DNA of 64,000 bases, taken from Epichloe hybrida (taxonomy: Eukaryota > Ascomycota > Sordariomycetes > Hypocreales > Clavicipitaceae). A program made the position numbers and the translations under genes. The notes below the pieces were generated by a model. The model searched no databases and was not told the DNA's origin. It saw only the letters and a list, made by a program, of their open reading frames with translations. The DNA is taken from the NCBI GenBank assembly GCA_019022495.1, contig JAFEKR010000053.1, forward strand, positions 62,001 through 126,000. Reading direction: 5' to 3'. Shown here piece after piece: positions 45,901-58,121 of this stretch (the first letter of the stretch is position 1; every line of letters starts with the position of its first letter).

Positions 45901-45985
45901 CAAGAGCGGGCCGGCAAGACCAAGAGAACGCATATCACGCAGCCGCATCGAGAGGCAGCAAGATGGTGACTGTACCATGATGTGA
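42951..45985 (+). CDS. Sel1-repeat chitin synthase activator (Skt5/Chs4-like)
   Basis: Exons 42951-43392, 43499-45766 and 45849-45985 join in frame to 948 residues. Residues 1-560 are Gly/Pro/Arg/Tyr/Gln-rich and disordered. From ~565 the conserved domain begins ('EEPVTAQQLERLRMAIKVDP'). Tandem Sel1 repeats follow from ~643 to ~905 (YTLADSLGKGIFG..., YKVGMILLKGLLG..., YRLGLAFEHGHLG..., YAMGYFTETGIGV...). The protein ends ...GDCTMM, a CaaX-like box (Cys-Thr-Met-Met) suited to prenylation. Yeast Skt5/Chs4 activates chitin synthase III, recruits it to the bud neck and is prenylated, so this role is likely here. Filamentous fungi carry several Sel1 paralogues, so the exact orthologue is not assured. 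The thioredoxin-like gene converges from the right. Confidence 0.85.
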
Positions 45986-46514
45986 GGGGATTGCAAAAGC
46001 AAGACGTCGCGGGTGTTCAGCCTTATTTTTTATTGTTGTTTTTTTTTTTTGACTTTTTTCACTGCTTGATTCTCTTTTGAGAAAGGGAGACATCATGCAG
46101 AAGCGGAGTTCAAGGTGCAATAATGACATGAAAGGATAGAGCATGACAAGGAACTGGCAGTTCAATATCCGTTTTGGATCGATACATGGTCAAGGGCTAA
46201 CAGGCTTACGAAGGTATAACCGGACTAGACGAGGGGGGCGGGGGTCGTCAGTGGTCGTCAGTGGCTGGATAGTTCGAGATAGGTGTATGAGCAGGATGAA
46301 TGAAGAATGTTTTTGTCGTGGCGGCCGTTTGAATTGAAAATATTCATGAATAATGGTACAGTCCAGTGGGTATGCGAAAGATGACGGAAGTTTCCGAGCG
46401 CCCCGGAATTATGTTCCAAGGTGTTGTTGTTGATAATCAATCTCCTCAATCCATCTAAATTTGCCATCCCGTATCCTCATTGTCAGTGCCCGTGCCAGGT
46501 TGCGTTACTTCACG
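45986..46514. other. Convergent intergenic region
   Basis: Shared 3' region of the Sel1 and thioredoxin-like genes. It has T-runs near 46026-46050 and a GGTCGTCAGTGGTCGTCAGT tandem duplication at ~46243-46262. No gene seen. Confidence 0.45.
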
Positions 46515-46989
46515 TCAAGATTTCCCACCGCCAAACAACCCCCCGAACACAGACGACGAAGGTCCGTCTCGGCCTCCCCCGCCCCGACCACCATGCCGTC
46601 TCGCCTCATTCCGGATCCAGTCGACGAGGAACTCCCTGTCGGCCAGTTTCCGCGCATCGACGACCTTGGTGCCCGTCTGCGCCTCGCCCGCATCAAAGCT
46701 CAGCAGCGTGGGGATCGAAGTAATCATGTACGTCATGGCGAGGCTCTCCGAGTACGACGAGCCGGACATGATGTCCGGGCTGTCGAACTCGACGGGGGCA
46801 AAGGCCACGCCGCCTTCTGGCTCGCCGATGCCAGACTCGACGAGGGATTGGATCAGGGGGAGGACGTGTCGGCATGTAGGACACCAGGAGGCGGTCCAGA
46901 GGGTGAGGAGGGGGGTTCGAGTGGAGGATGAGAGGGAGATGTGGGTTGTGAAGGAGTCGGGGTTGCGAATACTACTTGATGTTAGGGGA

Positions 46990-47022
<33 letters not shown>

Positions 47023-47245
47023 CTTCTTCTCTATTTTCTATTTTCAAGGAGGGTTTCACGTACGGACTGTATGCTTGGTTCTTCACCTGGCGTGGTGTTG
47101 TGGATTGGAAGGCGCGGCGCCATGGTGCTGGTGCGCTGGCATGGCCGTGGGCGTGAGGCCGGGGGAGGGCTGAGGCGCATTTGCTCTTGGGGACGCTGGG
47201 CCGAAGGATGCGGGGCCCGAGGGCGTTGGTTGTGAGGGGATGCAT
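46515..47245 (-). CDS. Mitochondrial thioredoxin-like protein (CPTC active site)
   Basis: Minus-strand exons 47245-47064 and 46974-46515 give 213 residues. The N-terminus is Arg/Ser/Ala-rich without acidic residues and reaches RRAFQST, typical of a mitochondrial presequence. Exon 2 shows 'PLLTLWTASWCPTCRHVLPL', the thioredoxin beta-strand and active site with CxxC at C92 and C95. It continues with VAFAPVEFDSPDIM and 'YMITSIPTLLSFDAGE', which holds the cis-proline loop (SIPT). A Gly/Arg-rich tail ending GGLFGGGKS follows. It probably acts as a redox protein in the mitochondrion. CPTC instead of CGPC makes it thioredoxin-like rather than classical. The intron holds a T28 (plus strand) homopolymer and an AAG acceptor after CTAAC. 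An ATG at 47296 would add 17 residues. Confidence 0.8.
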
Positions 47246-47805
47246 CGTGCTTGTGGGAGCGATTGTGGTTGGAGATGGGACGTTGATGTTGTTCAATGCT
47301 CGATGACGTTGGTTGTGGCTTTATTTGGAGTTGCCGTGGTTCTGTGGCAATTGTGTTTGTGGGGGGGAATGGTCTTGTCTGTGGTTTGCGCCAAGGCGAT
47401 GCTGTGGGTGTACATCTGTTTGGTGCCCATAAGGCTACACTTGCGTACCGACCGATTTTTTCTACCTGGCAAAAGGGGGTGACCTTAAGTGACCTTTAGG
47501 GTGAGATCTAAGTTAGCGCAGTCGTTTAAAAATTAGCGTAGTTATGTAATATTTGTTATTTTTAGGCTTACTATTATATTAAAACTAAGGCTTTCCTATA
47601 TTTAGTTAGTGTTTTTATAGTATATACCCTAGGTAATTACTATACCTTTAAAGGCCTTTATTTATAATATACTAAGGTAGTAAAGCTAGTTAAATAACTA
47701 AAAGAAATAAGCTATAAAGAAAAAGTTATATTTTAACTACTAGTATAGTAAAAAAGAGTATACTAAATATTTTAGTATACTTTAGTTAAATTAGTATACT
47801 CTCTA
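47246..47805. other. Upstream of the thioredoxin-like gene, passing into AT-rich sequence
   Basis: GC-normal promoter sequence runs to about 47490. There it changes abruptly to TA-rich RIP-like sequence, which continues to the LTR element. The 47490-47805 part is probably a transposon scrap of unknown type. Confidence 0.4.
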
Positions 47806-48093
47806 TGTGGCTTCCTTCGGACCTTTGGACAATAGATAGTCCGACCGTGGCCAAAGAGTAGAGCTACCAAAGGGATGCACGTGATGCGATTAGACGTATC
47901 GCAAGCTACCCCACTCTATTAGCAGTGGCACTGCACTATAGCCTTACTTTTCCCCCTTTTTACCTACCTTCTCTTCTAGCTAGATTCCTCTCCTTCTCCC
48001 TCTTCTCTTCTCTCTTAGTTATTAGCTATTATTATTAACTTTATTAAATTTAACCCCTTTACACTAGTGTAATATTCCTTAGTGTAACTAACA
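47806..48093 (+). repeat. 5' LTR (288 bp)
   Basis: Begins TGTGGCTTCCTTCGGACC and ends TGTAACTAACA. It contains CACTATAGCCTTAC and a C/T-rich block (TTCCTCTCCTTCTCCCTCTT). It matches 54236-54523 over the full length, with mostly C/T and G/A differences. Confidence 0.9.
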
Positions 48094-48879
48094 CTAATTA
48101 GTGGTTAACTATAACTATAGATAAGTTAGGTATTATAAGAAAAGACATTTCTATAAACACTATAGCTATTACCCCTTATTATACTAAATTAATAGTTATT
48201 ATAGTAAAGAGGCATAACTATAAAGTGTGCTAAAGGAAAATAGACTAGAATCCTAGTAATAGGCTTATTAGACTTCTAAGAGATTAATCTATTAACTCTT
48301 AGGCCTTTAGGATATTTAGTTAATTATTAATCTTATTATCTATTATAAGAAAACTAACTAAATAACTAAATCTATTGCTATAAGGCATTTTATTTAAACC
48401 TAATATTAAAAATAATCCTTAGCTAAGCTAGCTAACCTATATAACCTCCTTTTACACTCTCTTTATAACCCCTTTTCTCTCTTTATAGCTTTTTATGCCT
48501 TAGTGTTTTAAATATTAAGTTATTTCTGCTTTTACGCTATCTTTATAGCTTACTTTTCCCTCTTTTTGCTATTTTTCCCTCTTTTATACTTTTTCTATTG
48601 TTTTTTATTATTTCCCTCTATTTATCCTATTAATCCTATTAATCCTACTAATTCTATTTATCCTATTTTATTTATCCTATTTATTCTATCCTATTTATCT
48701 TATTTATCCTATTTATCCTACTTATTTTATAAGCAAAGCTCTAGGCTTTATTATATTAATTATAGCACTTCTACCTTATTTTTATTAGCCTTATTAATTT
48801 AAGACTAATATTACTAGAGAGATAAAACTAGAGGGTAAAAGAATAATAAGGGGTACTCCTTAAAACACGCCCCTTTTCT

Positions 48880-51800
48880 CTAAACCCCTATAAGTATCTT
48901 TAAAGATAACTATCCTTAAAAGACCTTAAGAGAATAAACTCCTACTATATCTATAACTACTTACTAGTAAGCTTATAAGAGATTAGAAAGAATCTAATAA
49001 TCTAGATCCTAAGACTACTATATAGCCTAAGCTTAATAATTATATTATAGGGTTTATTAACCTTAGTAAGCGTTAAGGCTAGAGAGATAATAACCTCTAG
49101 GAATTATTCTAAGAGGACTTTAAAGGCTAGTCTAAGAATACCTTTAAAAGAGTAAATAAGGATATTATAAAAGAGCTATATAACTCTTTATAAGATTATA
49201 GTATTCTTATTAAATAAGGCCTAGGATATCTAATCCTAGTATTACTTAAAGAAGTACTTTATTAAACCTTAATACCTTATTAGCTAGAAGAAAGGTTAAG
49301 ATCCTTTAAACTACCTTAAATATAACCTCTATAAGTTACTACTATAAAGACCTTACCTAATATTCCTAGCTCCTAAAGGGAATAATTACTATATTCTCTA
49401 TAAGAACCCCTATAATAATCTTAGTTATATTAGGAGCTTAACCCTTAATAGTTTAATTTCCCTCCTTAATACCTTCCTTCTAATAAGCAAATTATAAAGA
49501 AAATCTCTAAGCTTATAAAGATATATAAGGATAGTAACTATTATAGTAAAAAGCTATATAACTTTCTCTTACTAAAGCTTACGCTCTTTAAGAGTAAGTA
49601 TAACTAGATTAACCTCCTTAAGTTATATTTTAGTAAAGTATTCCCTATTATATTAATAGAAAATACTAAATAGAACTTTCTTAATTACCTTACTAGTAAG
49701 AACCTCTTATATAAAGTAATAATTATAAATATTTATTAATACTTTAAGATAAAGAGTAATTAATAATTTTACTAATATAAATAAAGTAATATAACTCTTA
49801 AGAATATTATTACTTAAAACCCTAATAAGACTAAGCTTAAGTGCCTTAAGATTTTATTAACTACCTTAAAGAGAGTTTATAAAGGGCTATACCTCTTTAA
49901 TATAGTAAATATAAAGCTCTATAAGCAAACCTTAAATGTAATCTTTAGTATCCTTAAATATTAGGTAGTAAAGTATATACACACACTAGGCTTTAAGAAC
50001 CTTACTAGTAATCTCTATAAATTAATTATAATTATAAAGAGTAGTATAAGAAGTAACTAATACTACTAGTATTAAGATAAAGACTTATTAGAGGTAATAT
50101 TTATAGACTACTAATATAGCTAATAGAATTAAAGAGACTAAGGAAAAGAAAGTTATTATAGTAACTCTAGATAACCTAAGTAATGCTTTATTTATAGTAA
50201 GAGTAATTACTAGTTATTAAACTACACTAATGCTAAATATTAGAAAAAGAAAGAGAGGTAGTAAGCTAGTAAGAACTATTATTTACCTCTTATAGAGAAG
50301 AAGTTTTAGGTATTTCTTATTTTATTTAAAGAAAATAATAGTAATAATAAAGAGAAAATAAAAGACTAGGAAATATAGCTTAAGGCCTTTACTTAGGACT
50401 AAGATAATAGTAATAATAATATTAAGAAAAAGCTATTATTAAAGGTATAACTTAGTATTATATAATTCTTCTATGTAGGATTATAAATAATAAATAATGT
50501 TAATATCCTTATAATGCTTAAGAATTAAGCTTTTTAATATACCTTACTTAAGTAAGAGCTATACCTTAAAGAGGCTTCTAATAAAGATAATTTAATCTAT
50601 TATATCTCTAAAGGACACTATTCTAAAGAGATCTTTAGAGGAATTATACTAGATATAGGAGCCTTAGGCTAATTAACTACTAGTCTAGTATAAGCTAAAG
50701 CCTTGCTAAGATTAATGCTATTATTAATAATTAAACCTTATAACCTAGAAGTTATTTACTTTAGTGCTAGATTAGTAATAACACGTGGTATTATTTATAT
50801 ACTTATAAAGCTTAGCTAAATTAACTTCTATGTCCTTAATATTACTACACCCTTTCTCTTTTCCCTTACTAATATAGATAAAATAAAGGTTAAGATTAAT
50901 AACCTTACTAATATATTAATTTAAAATAATAAGACTATACCTATTATGCATAAATAAGGCTACCCTTAGTGGCTTCTAGAGGTAAGAGAAACCGCTACTT
51001 TTTACCTATTAAAAGGAGAGATTTATTAACTTTACTAAAGGTTTAGTTATCCCTTAATTTAATAGCTTATAAAGATCCTTTAATAAGCTAGTTATAATGT
51101 TAAACGCTATATAATTAAGAAGCTTACTAAAGTCTATTACTATTATTAGATAAATAGAAAAGCCCCTAGCTAGTTTAAATTCTCCCTTAAAGATAACTAT
51201 AACTTTAACTATAAGATTATTATTAATATTATGTAAATTAATAGCTAGCTAGTCCTTTATATTATTAATTTAGTAACCTTATTTTAAGTGGCCTAATTCC
51301 TTAACCCTAAGAAGTAAAAAGCTTATAATATCTAGGATATAATTAAAGAGTGCTAGATTAATACATATCTAGGCCCTCTAGACTAGATTATTTATAATGC
51401 TAGTAATAACTTTACCTTAGCTAAATTTAGGCATTATGCTCGCTTAATATTAATTAATATTAATAAAATACCTATTAAAGCTATTAATAACTTAGTAAGC
51501 CTTAATAGCCTTATGCTAACCTTACTAGTCTTTAAAGCTTGCCTATAGATAATAGATAAGTTATTACTAAGTGTCTTTATTATTTAATAAGCTAAAGTAA
51601 TTTAGAAAGTAACTAATAAAGTTTACTATTACCTAGCTAAGAGATAGGTCTATAAGGCCCTTAGTGCCTAGAATAGCCTTAATATATTACTAATATATTA
51701 GCTATTACTATAAGCTAATATATATATATAAAGAGAAAAAGGTAAATAGCATAGCCCTTATAAGCTATTAGCTACTAATAGGGAGACTTATATAGTTAAG

Positions 51801-54060
51801 ATACCCTATAGCCTAGCTAAGTTTTCCTCTATAGTAGTAAAGCTATACTATAAGGACTTATAGTATATAAGGGCTAATAAGTAAAGCCTTTAGGATATTA
51901 GGGAGTATAACCTAGGCCTAGAGGTCCTTACCTATAATATAGCCCTTTCTTATGCTATAGCCCTCTTTAATACTATAGTTTTATTATAAGAAAAGGCTAA
52001 GGGGGCTAGGAGGGATAAGCTACCTATAAAGGGTAGTAAGGTAAAAGAAGAGAAAGAGACACTAGTTAAGAGAAAGTAAGAGAGGCTAAGGAAAAACCTT
52101 ATAGTTTAATTCTTTATTAATAAGGGTATAGAGAAGCCTATAAAGGCTATTAAGGCTAAAGGTAATCCTATAGGAAGCTATAGAGTTAAAGAACTTATAG
52201 TAAGCCTTAAGGTAGCTAAAGCTACTCTTATAGGAAGCTATAAAGCTAGTAGCCCTAAGGAAGTAAAAGTAAAGGTAACTAGGGCCTAGGTTTATAATCC
52301 TAAGGAGCTTATTAGACCTATAAAGCCCCTTATATTTATTAATAAAGACTAAGAGAAAGCATTAATTAAGGAGATTATAACTAGAGAAGTGCTAAATATA
52401 GTATTTCTTATAGTAAAAGAAAAGGCTAACTAAAACCTTACCCTTTAACTTTACTAAGAGGGAAAGATTATAACCCTAGGGAGCCCCTTTAAATAATCTA
52501 ATTAAGCTAAGATTAATGTATTATAAGCTTATAATATGTTTAGATTTATAATATTTAATCTAGTAAAGCACAGAGGCTACTAGATCTTTAATTCTTATAT
52601 AGTCTAAGAGATTAAAGGTAAAGGCACTAAAACACTATATAAGAAATCACGCCTTATTATATAAGGGCATAATAATAGAGAAAAAGAGGCTATCTTAACC
52701 TAATTGCTAATAATATAGTAATTAAGCTAATGGATTATTATAGCCCTTACTTTATTATTAAAGTAAAAGGGAATTTACCTTTAGCTATAAGATATTACGT
52801 AAGCTTACGTTTAATCCTAAATAACCCTAAATAGGCTAATTATTATAAAGTTACTAAAGCAAATTACATACCTCTTTTTAAAAGGCATAATAATAGAGGT
52901 TATTAAGCCCCTCTATAGGATCACAGAGACTAGAACCCACTAGTAGGTAATATATTTTCGTTACTATAGGGATAATCTTAATATAATAACCTTAATATAT
53001 AATCCTTACTTACTAATTATAGCCCTAAATAATAAAAACCTCTTTAGCATTATAGGGATATAAACAGATAATACGCTAGGCCTTAGTAATAATAACTTCT
53101 TTAAGAAAGAAAAAAAAGAGCTCTAGAAGGCAAAGTTTATAGCTAAAGAAAAATAACGCCTTATAATTACAAATCCCCTTATCTTTAATAGCTATATCTT
53201 AACCTAAAATACTAATAACTCCCTAACCCTAACCTAAAAGGGCTAAAGTTAGAAGATTAAGGAAATTAACCCTTAATTACTAATAGTAAGGCAAGATTAC
53301 ATAGAGCAAAGAGCCTAAGGAAGTTACATTATAATAGTCTATTAACTAAAGGCATTATATAACCTATTAATTACTGTATAACACTAAGAACCCTTTGCTA
53401 ATAATATCTTATAACTTAATAAACGCCTTAAGTGGCAAATTAAGCATTAGTAGTAGGGATTATAGTATATCCCCTTAACTCTTAAAGAAGTAAAGCTCTT
53501 TATATTTATAAATAAGTCCCTTACTAATAACAAAGATCTAAGTTTATAGATTAAATATATTATTATAATTAGTAATAAAGTAATAAAGGAAAATAACACC
53601 TTTATCTTAAAAGGGAATATTATCACATATAGCTCTATAAAAAGCAAGTGTATAACCTATAGCGCACTTATATCTAAGCTATATAGCATGGTTTAAGGTG
53701 CTAATATTATGTACGTAATATCTATAACCCTTTAAATAATCACAGACTAATTAAAGATACCTTAGATCCTAATAATTCTCTATATAGACTCTTTCTTATT
53801 ATACAAATGCCTTATAAAGCTAGGCATAATAAAAGAGAAGTAGCTAATAATTAATATTATAGCCCTTTAGTAATTATATAAGAGAAAGGAAGTCTATGAA
53901 GTTAGATAAATTAATAGCAGCAATAATCTAGCTAATATAATAACAAAGGCATTGTTAAATTCAGCCCTTTTAACCTTAATTAATTTAAATTAATTAATAA
54001 TTTATATAGAAGGATAGGTTAAGAGACCTATAAGGTTAGGTAAAGGGGAGGATTAATATA
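48880..54060 (+). pseudogene. Copia gag-pol relic of the 288-bp-LTR element
   Basis: Decoding the plus strand with RIP stops gives recognisable blocks. At 50640 it reads 'GIILDIGA', a protease active site where LDTGA is expected. Near 51230-51560 comes an integrase core with 'INTYLGPLD' and AKFRHYARLI. Near 52600-53100 an RT region reads 'YKKSRLIIQGHNN' and 'EVIKPLYRITETRTHW'. RNase H-like INKSLTNNKDLS lies near 53505. Dozens of TAG/TAA stops abolish coding. The gag portion (~48.9-50.4 kb) is only loosely recognisable. The short open frame at 48566-48802 is low-complexity sequence, not gag. Confidence 0.7.
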
Positions 54061-54235
54061 ATAGGTATGTAAGTATAGATTATAATAACTAGGTTAATTA
54101 GAATAACTAAAGCCACAATAGCTAATAAGAACCATGGATTCCTATTAAGGGATTTACTTATATACACTTTCCTTTAATCTGATTTTTATTGCGTTTTTAG
54201 GCTTCTTTAGCTATAAAGAAAAGAGAGAGTGCTAG

Positions 54236-54523
54236 TGTGACTTCCTTTAGACCTTTAGATAATAGATAGTCTAACCATAGCTAAAGAGTAAAGCCACTAA
54301 AAGGATACACATAATGCAATTAGACGCATTACAAGCTACCTTACTCCATTAGCAGTAGCACCACACTGTAGCCTTACTTTTCCCCCTTTTTGCCTACCTT
54401 CTCTTCTAGCTAGATTCCTCTCCTTCTCCCTCTTCTTTTCTCTCTTAGTTATTAGCTATTATTATTAACTTCATTGAATTCAACCCCTTCGCACTAGTGT
54501 AACGTTCCTTGGTGTAACCAACA
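54236..54523 (+). repeat. 3' LTR (288 bp)
   Basis: Matches 47806-48093. Starts TGTGACTTCCTTTAGACC and ends GGTGTAACCAACA, followed by the CTCTA duplication. Its right third is nearly unmutated (TTCGCACTAGTGTAACGTTC), while the left part carries more A/T changes. Confidence 0.9.
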
Positions 54524-54528
54524 CTCTA

Positions 54529-56970
54529 GTTAAACTAATATACTTTATATTCTTTACTATACTTTATAATATAAAGATAAAAATAAACTTCTTTTCTTTA
54601 AAGTAATTTTTATTAAATTTAGTTAAAAATAATAATAATAATAATTGTTACGTGGCGGAGCTAAATGCAGGCGCATATAAGACTAGATTTAGACTCTAGA
54701 TAGAAAGAATTAACTTTCTTTAGATATCTTACCTTATACCTAATAGTAGCTCTTATAGTAAACTTAGTATAACCTTATAATAGCAGATCTATTAGCCCCT
54801 CTAATAGATTTGCCTTATATTATGCTAAACCTATATATAATATTTAGTAGTAATTAGAGATTCTTTATTATACCTTTCTAGAAACCTAGAAATAAAAACT
54901 ATATATCTAAATCTAATTATTTATAATATTAATTTATAGATATTTAGTCTAACTTCTTAGTTACTAAAAATAAACTATAACGTATTTACTAGTTTTAGGC
55001 TTTTAATAAAGTAAACCCTATATTTAAGTACTAAAAATAATAACTTATTAAAACTAAGGAATAAGAAGATTTAATTAAACTTATAAAATATAAATTTAAT
55101 AATAAAGTGCTTAAAAGATATAAAAACCTAATATATTAAGAATTACTTATTTACTAGAATCTAATAGATTTATAAGCTATATATCTTATATAAAAGGAAG
55201 TTAAATTATGTATTTATAAAGCTAAATCTATAGGTTTTCTTAATAAATCTACTAGATTAAAAGGCAGTCAGGTATTAGAGGGATAATCTAAAGATATTAG
55301 CCTTACTTATAGTATAATAATTACTAGGACTAAGAATAGCATAAATAAAAATAAGAATAATAAAGGAAAGGGGATTAAAAACTATCCTAAAAATAACACT
55401 GCTATTTAGCATACTAAACCCGTTAACTAGCTAATAAAGTTATATCTAGAGGACTTATAATTAGGACTCTTAAGGAACCTACTAGATTTAGAGGAATTTT
55501 ATAACCTTTAGTAACCTTTAGATAGGATCTTTAGAGAACCTATAATACCTAGGGGAGTTTTACACTAAGACTAGTAAATCTAACACTATAAGAATCTTAT
55601 AGGAGGTAATATAGTAATAATAGGTTATGTAAAAAGTAATAATAGCTAAAATAATAGTAAGAATAGACTAGCTAGCTATAAGACTAATAACTAAAATTAG
55701 AAGCTTGTAAAATATAAATACATTAGTAGGATTAATACTATTAGTGTAAAATGCTACCTAGGGAATATTATATTTACTAAATAACTAGGGTTAGTATAAT
55801 AGCTACCTAGATACTAAAGCAAGACTATTAGCATAACTAATATACCTATAGTACTAATAGCATTAGTAACCGCAGTACCTATAGGATTTTACATAATAAT
55901 AGGCGAATCTATACTAGATATAGCATTAAATTACGTATTCCCTAGGTCTAGAATAGTATATAATATCTAAACCTAGAAAAAGGGCAAATCTAGTGTTTAA
56001 TTAGGATTAGGATAACTAATAGATAAAAAACGCAAAACAAAACGTAAATTTAACATAGAAAATCACGGATATTAGACACTTTAAGCCTTATAATAAACTA
56101 GAAGAGGCTAGCAAAGACCTTATAATATATAATAGAAAGTAAACTATTTTCTATAATATTAAATTATAGGTCTAGGTAGTTAAGGATTACTTATATTATA
56201 CTAACCCTAGCTAATAAGATATTATTTAAAAGAAAATTTAGACACTATTCTAAGGAGATATAATAATATAGTACTAATAATATCTTAATTTAGAAAAATA
56301 AAGCACTATATTTAGCAATATACTATTAGTCTTTAAGGTAGTTTAAAAGGAATTTAGTATTTAGGTCTAGGATATAATAGCGTAACTTAATAAAGCAAAA
56401 TACACTAAAGAAAATATTATAAATAACATATCTTTTTGCGATTTTATATTAAAAATTTTCTAGTATACTAAAGCAAATAGCGAAATAATAGATTATTAGC
56501 TATTAGTATACTTATATCTTAAACTCTATCTAGGATTACACTAGATATATCTAGTTCTAATACTAATAAATATAAGATTAGCTTATATTACTATAGTAAA
56601 TAATAAAAGATAGGATTTATATAATTACTTATATAGTAAAGAATAGTCTATAGTTAAAAAAAGCAAAAAGAAGCTAAAAGTTTACTTTAATACTAAGATA
56701 TCTAGTAATAACTTAAAAGAGAATAAGAATAAAGCTTAAGTAAATTAGAATAAACTATTAAATACATAATTTTAGCTAGGAAATTAATATTATAAATAGG
56801 ATAATTAAAATATTTAAAGATTCTTAGGATTTTTTTAACTAAGGCTATACTAGTAAAATATGTAAATTAAGGGATAAAACTAAAGGCTATAGTAAAATAA
56901 AGTATAGAAAAATAAAGGAAAGTGTCTAGGTTTTAGTTAAAATTAATAAGATAGCCCCCTAGTTTAATAT
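54529..56970 (+). other. Older RIP-degenerate retroelement relic
   Basis: Very AT-rich. A possible LTR-like start, TGTTACGTGGCGGAGC, lies at 54648. Plus-strand frames look gag-like in places (Lys/Asn/Leu-rich) but no protease, RT or integrase motif was decoded. The Copia element starting at 56971 truncates or interrupts it. Confidence 0.35.
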
Positions 56971-57778
56971 TGTTAAAAATAAGACCTATTTTTAGCCCTT
57001 TCTAGTTAAAGGACCTTTCTATTACTAGCTTGCATTGCAAGCCTAACAGCTGCACTGCAGCTGTCAACGGTCGCGAAGGTAGCTGTCAATGGCTACGTCG
57101 CAGCTGTCAACAGCTGGACCAACTGTGTGAATGACTAATCTAAATCAATTATCAATTGTGGATTATTTAATTGCGTTATAGCTACAAGCGCAGCCACAAC
57201 CGCAGCGCCACTAGTAATTAGGTAAGCTAGGGTGACGTAAGCAGGTTACCCTATAGCTATCTTTAACAGCGATTTTCTCTTTAACTAGAGGTTATACAAA
57301 AGTCTTGCATATAGCAAATTAAAGCTAGAAGATAGGGCTTTTATTTTATGCAGAAATATTTTTTAGACTAAAATTTAGTGCATACAGGTTGCTAGTTTGT
57401 ATAGTGGTGAGTCGATTTTTTGGATTTTACATACAAATGAATTTTGCAGAAAATAAAAAGTGGCCTGTAAGACCTCTTTAGCAGTCTGGATTCACTAATA
57501 CGGTCGGTGGGTATATAAGAGGAAGAAGATCTTTTTAATCTAGCTAGATAGCTAGGCCTCTTAATCTAATAGCTGCATTACCTGTATAACGTCACTAAAA
57601 TTAATTCTATTAGTATATAAGATATTGTAAAAGTCATCTAGATTAAATTCTATTAGTTAATAACTGCCAAAACCTTCCGTTACATTACGTTAAATATTTT
57701 AACGTGGTGGTTCTACTAGTCCCTAACCGTAGAGCCGCACCTGTATAGCTATTGCTAGCTAGTAACTAGCTCCCTATA
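56971..57778 (+). repeat. 5' LTR of the Copia element (808 bp)
   Basis: Begins TGTTAAAAATAAGACCTATT and ends CTCCCTATA (CTCCTTACA in the copy at 22030). The right copy from 63317 runs to the window end with mainly C/T and G/A differences. Confidence 0.88.
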
Positions 57779-57800
57779 ATTTAATAGGTTATGAGCCTAG
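57779..57800 (+). other. Putative primer-binding site (initiator Met tRNA anticodon-arm type)
   Basis: Directly after the 5' LTR the sequence reads TAGGTTATGAGCCTAG. GGTTATGAGCC is complementary to the anticodon arm of initiator tRNA-Met (loop CAU flanked by GGCU and AACC). Copia-type elements are known to prime from an internal half-tRNA-Met fragment. The match is from memory of the tRNA arm. Confidence 0.45.
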
Positions 57801-57840
57801 CCTATCACTATAAAATTCTTTCTAGTGCACTTTACATACG

Positions 57841-58121
57841 GTTACAGAAGACTTCCCTTCTATAAAATAGGAAGGACCCGCGAGATAGAAGCTATTCCCT
57901 TCTATAAAAAGGAATCATTGTGGTTACAGAAGACTTCCCTTCTATAAAACAGGAAGCGCATAAGCGATACAGAAGCTTTCCCTTCTATAAAAAGGAAGTT
58001 TAGCAAGAATAAAAGCTTTTCCCTTCTATAAAAAGGAAATTTAGCGTGGATAGAAGCTTTTCCCTTCTATAAAAAGGAATTTTAGTATAAATAGAAGACT
58101 CCCCTTCTATAAAATTGGAAG
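57841..58121 (+). repeat. Seven tandem hairpin repeats in the Copia leader
   Basis: Units of ~36-46 bases share a core AGAAG..TTCCCTTCTATAAAA(A)AGGAAG. In each copy, CTTCC/TTTCC at the left of the core pairs with GGAAG/GGAAA at the right, around a CTTCTATAAAA loop. Copies start near 57846, 57886, 57926, 57971, 58011, 58048 and 58090. Some compensating differences (TTTCC with GGAAA) suggest the stem matters. Confidence 0.85.

Larger units (their letters stand above)
47806..54523 (+). mobile_element. Full-length RIP-mutated Copia-type retrotransposon (TSD CTCTA)
   Basis: Two 288-bp LTRs (47806-48093, 54236-54523) start TGTGGCTTCC (TGTGACTTCC in the 3' copy) and end ACCAACA. Perfect CTCTA duplications flank the element (47801-47805, 54524-54528). 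A purine-rich tract (AAAGAAAAGAGAGAG, ~54216-54230) adjoins the 3' LTR, giving plus orientation. The internal order protease (50.6 kb), integrase (~51.2-51.6 kb), RT (~52.5-53.2 kb) and RNase H (~53.5 kb) is that of Ty1/Copia. The interior is heavily stop-riddled. A deleted relative lies at 37521-40944. Confidence 0.88.

Noticed and set aside
48566..48802. 78-residue open frame rich in Tyr/Leu/Ile/Pro
   Set aside because: It is a low-complexity TATTTATCCTA repeat in the retroelement leader; composition explains the frame.
53447..53647. 66-residue minus-strand frame in the 6.7-kb retroelement
   Set aside because: It lies opposite the RNase H relic read on the plus strand; a chance frame in AT-rich sequence.
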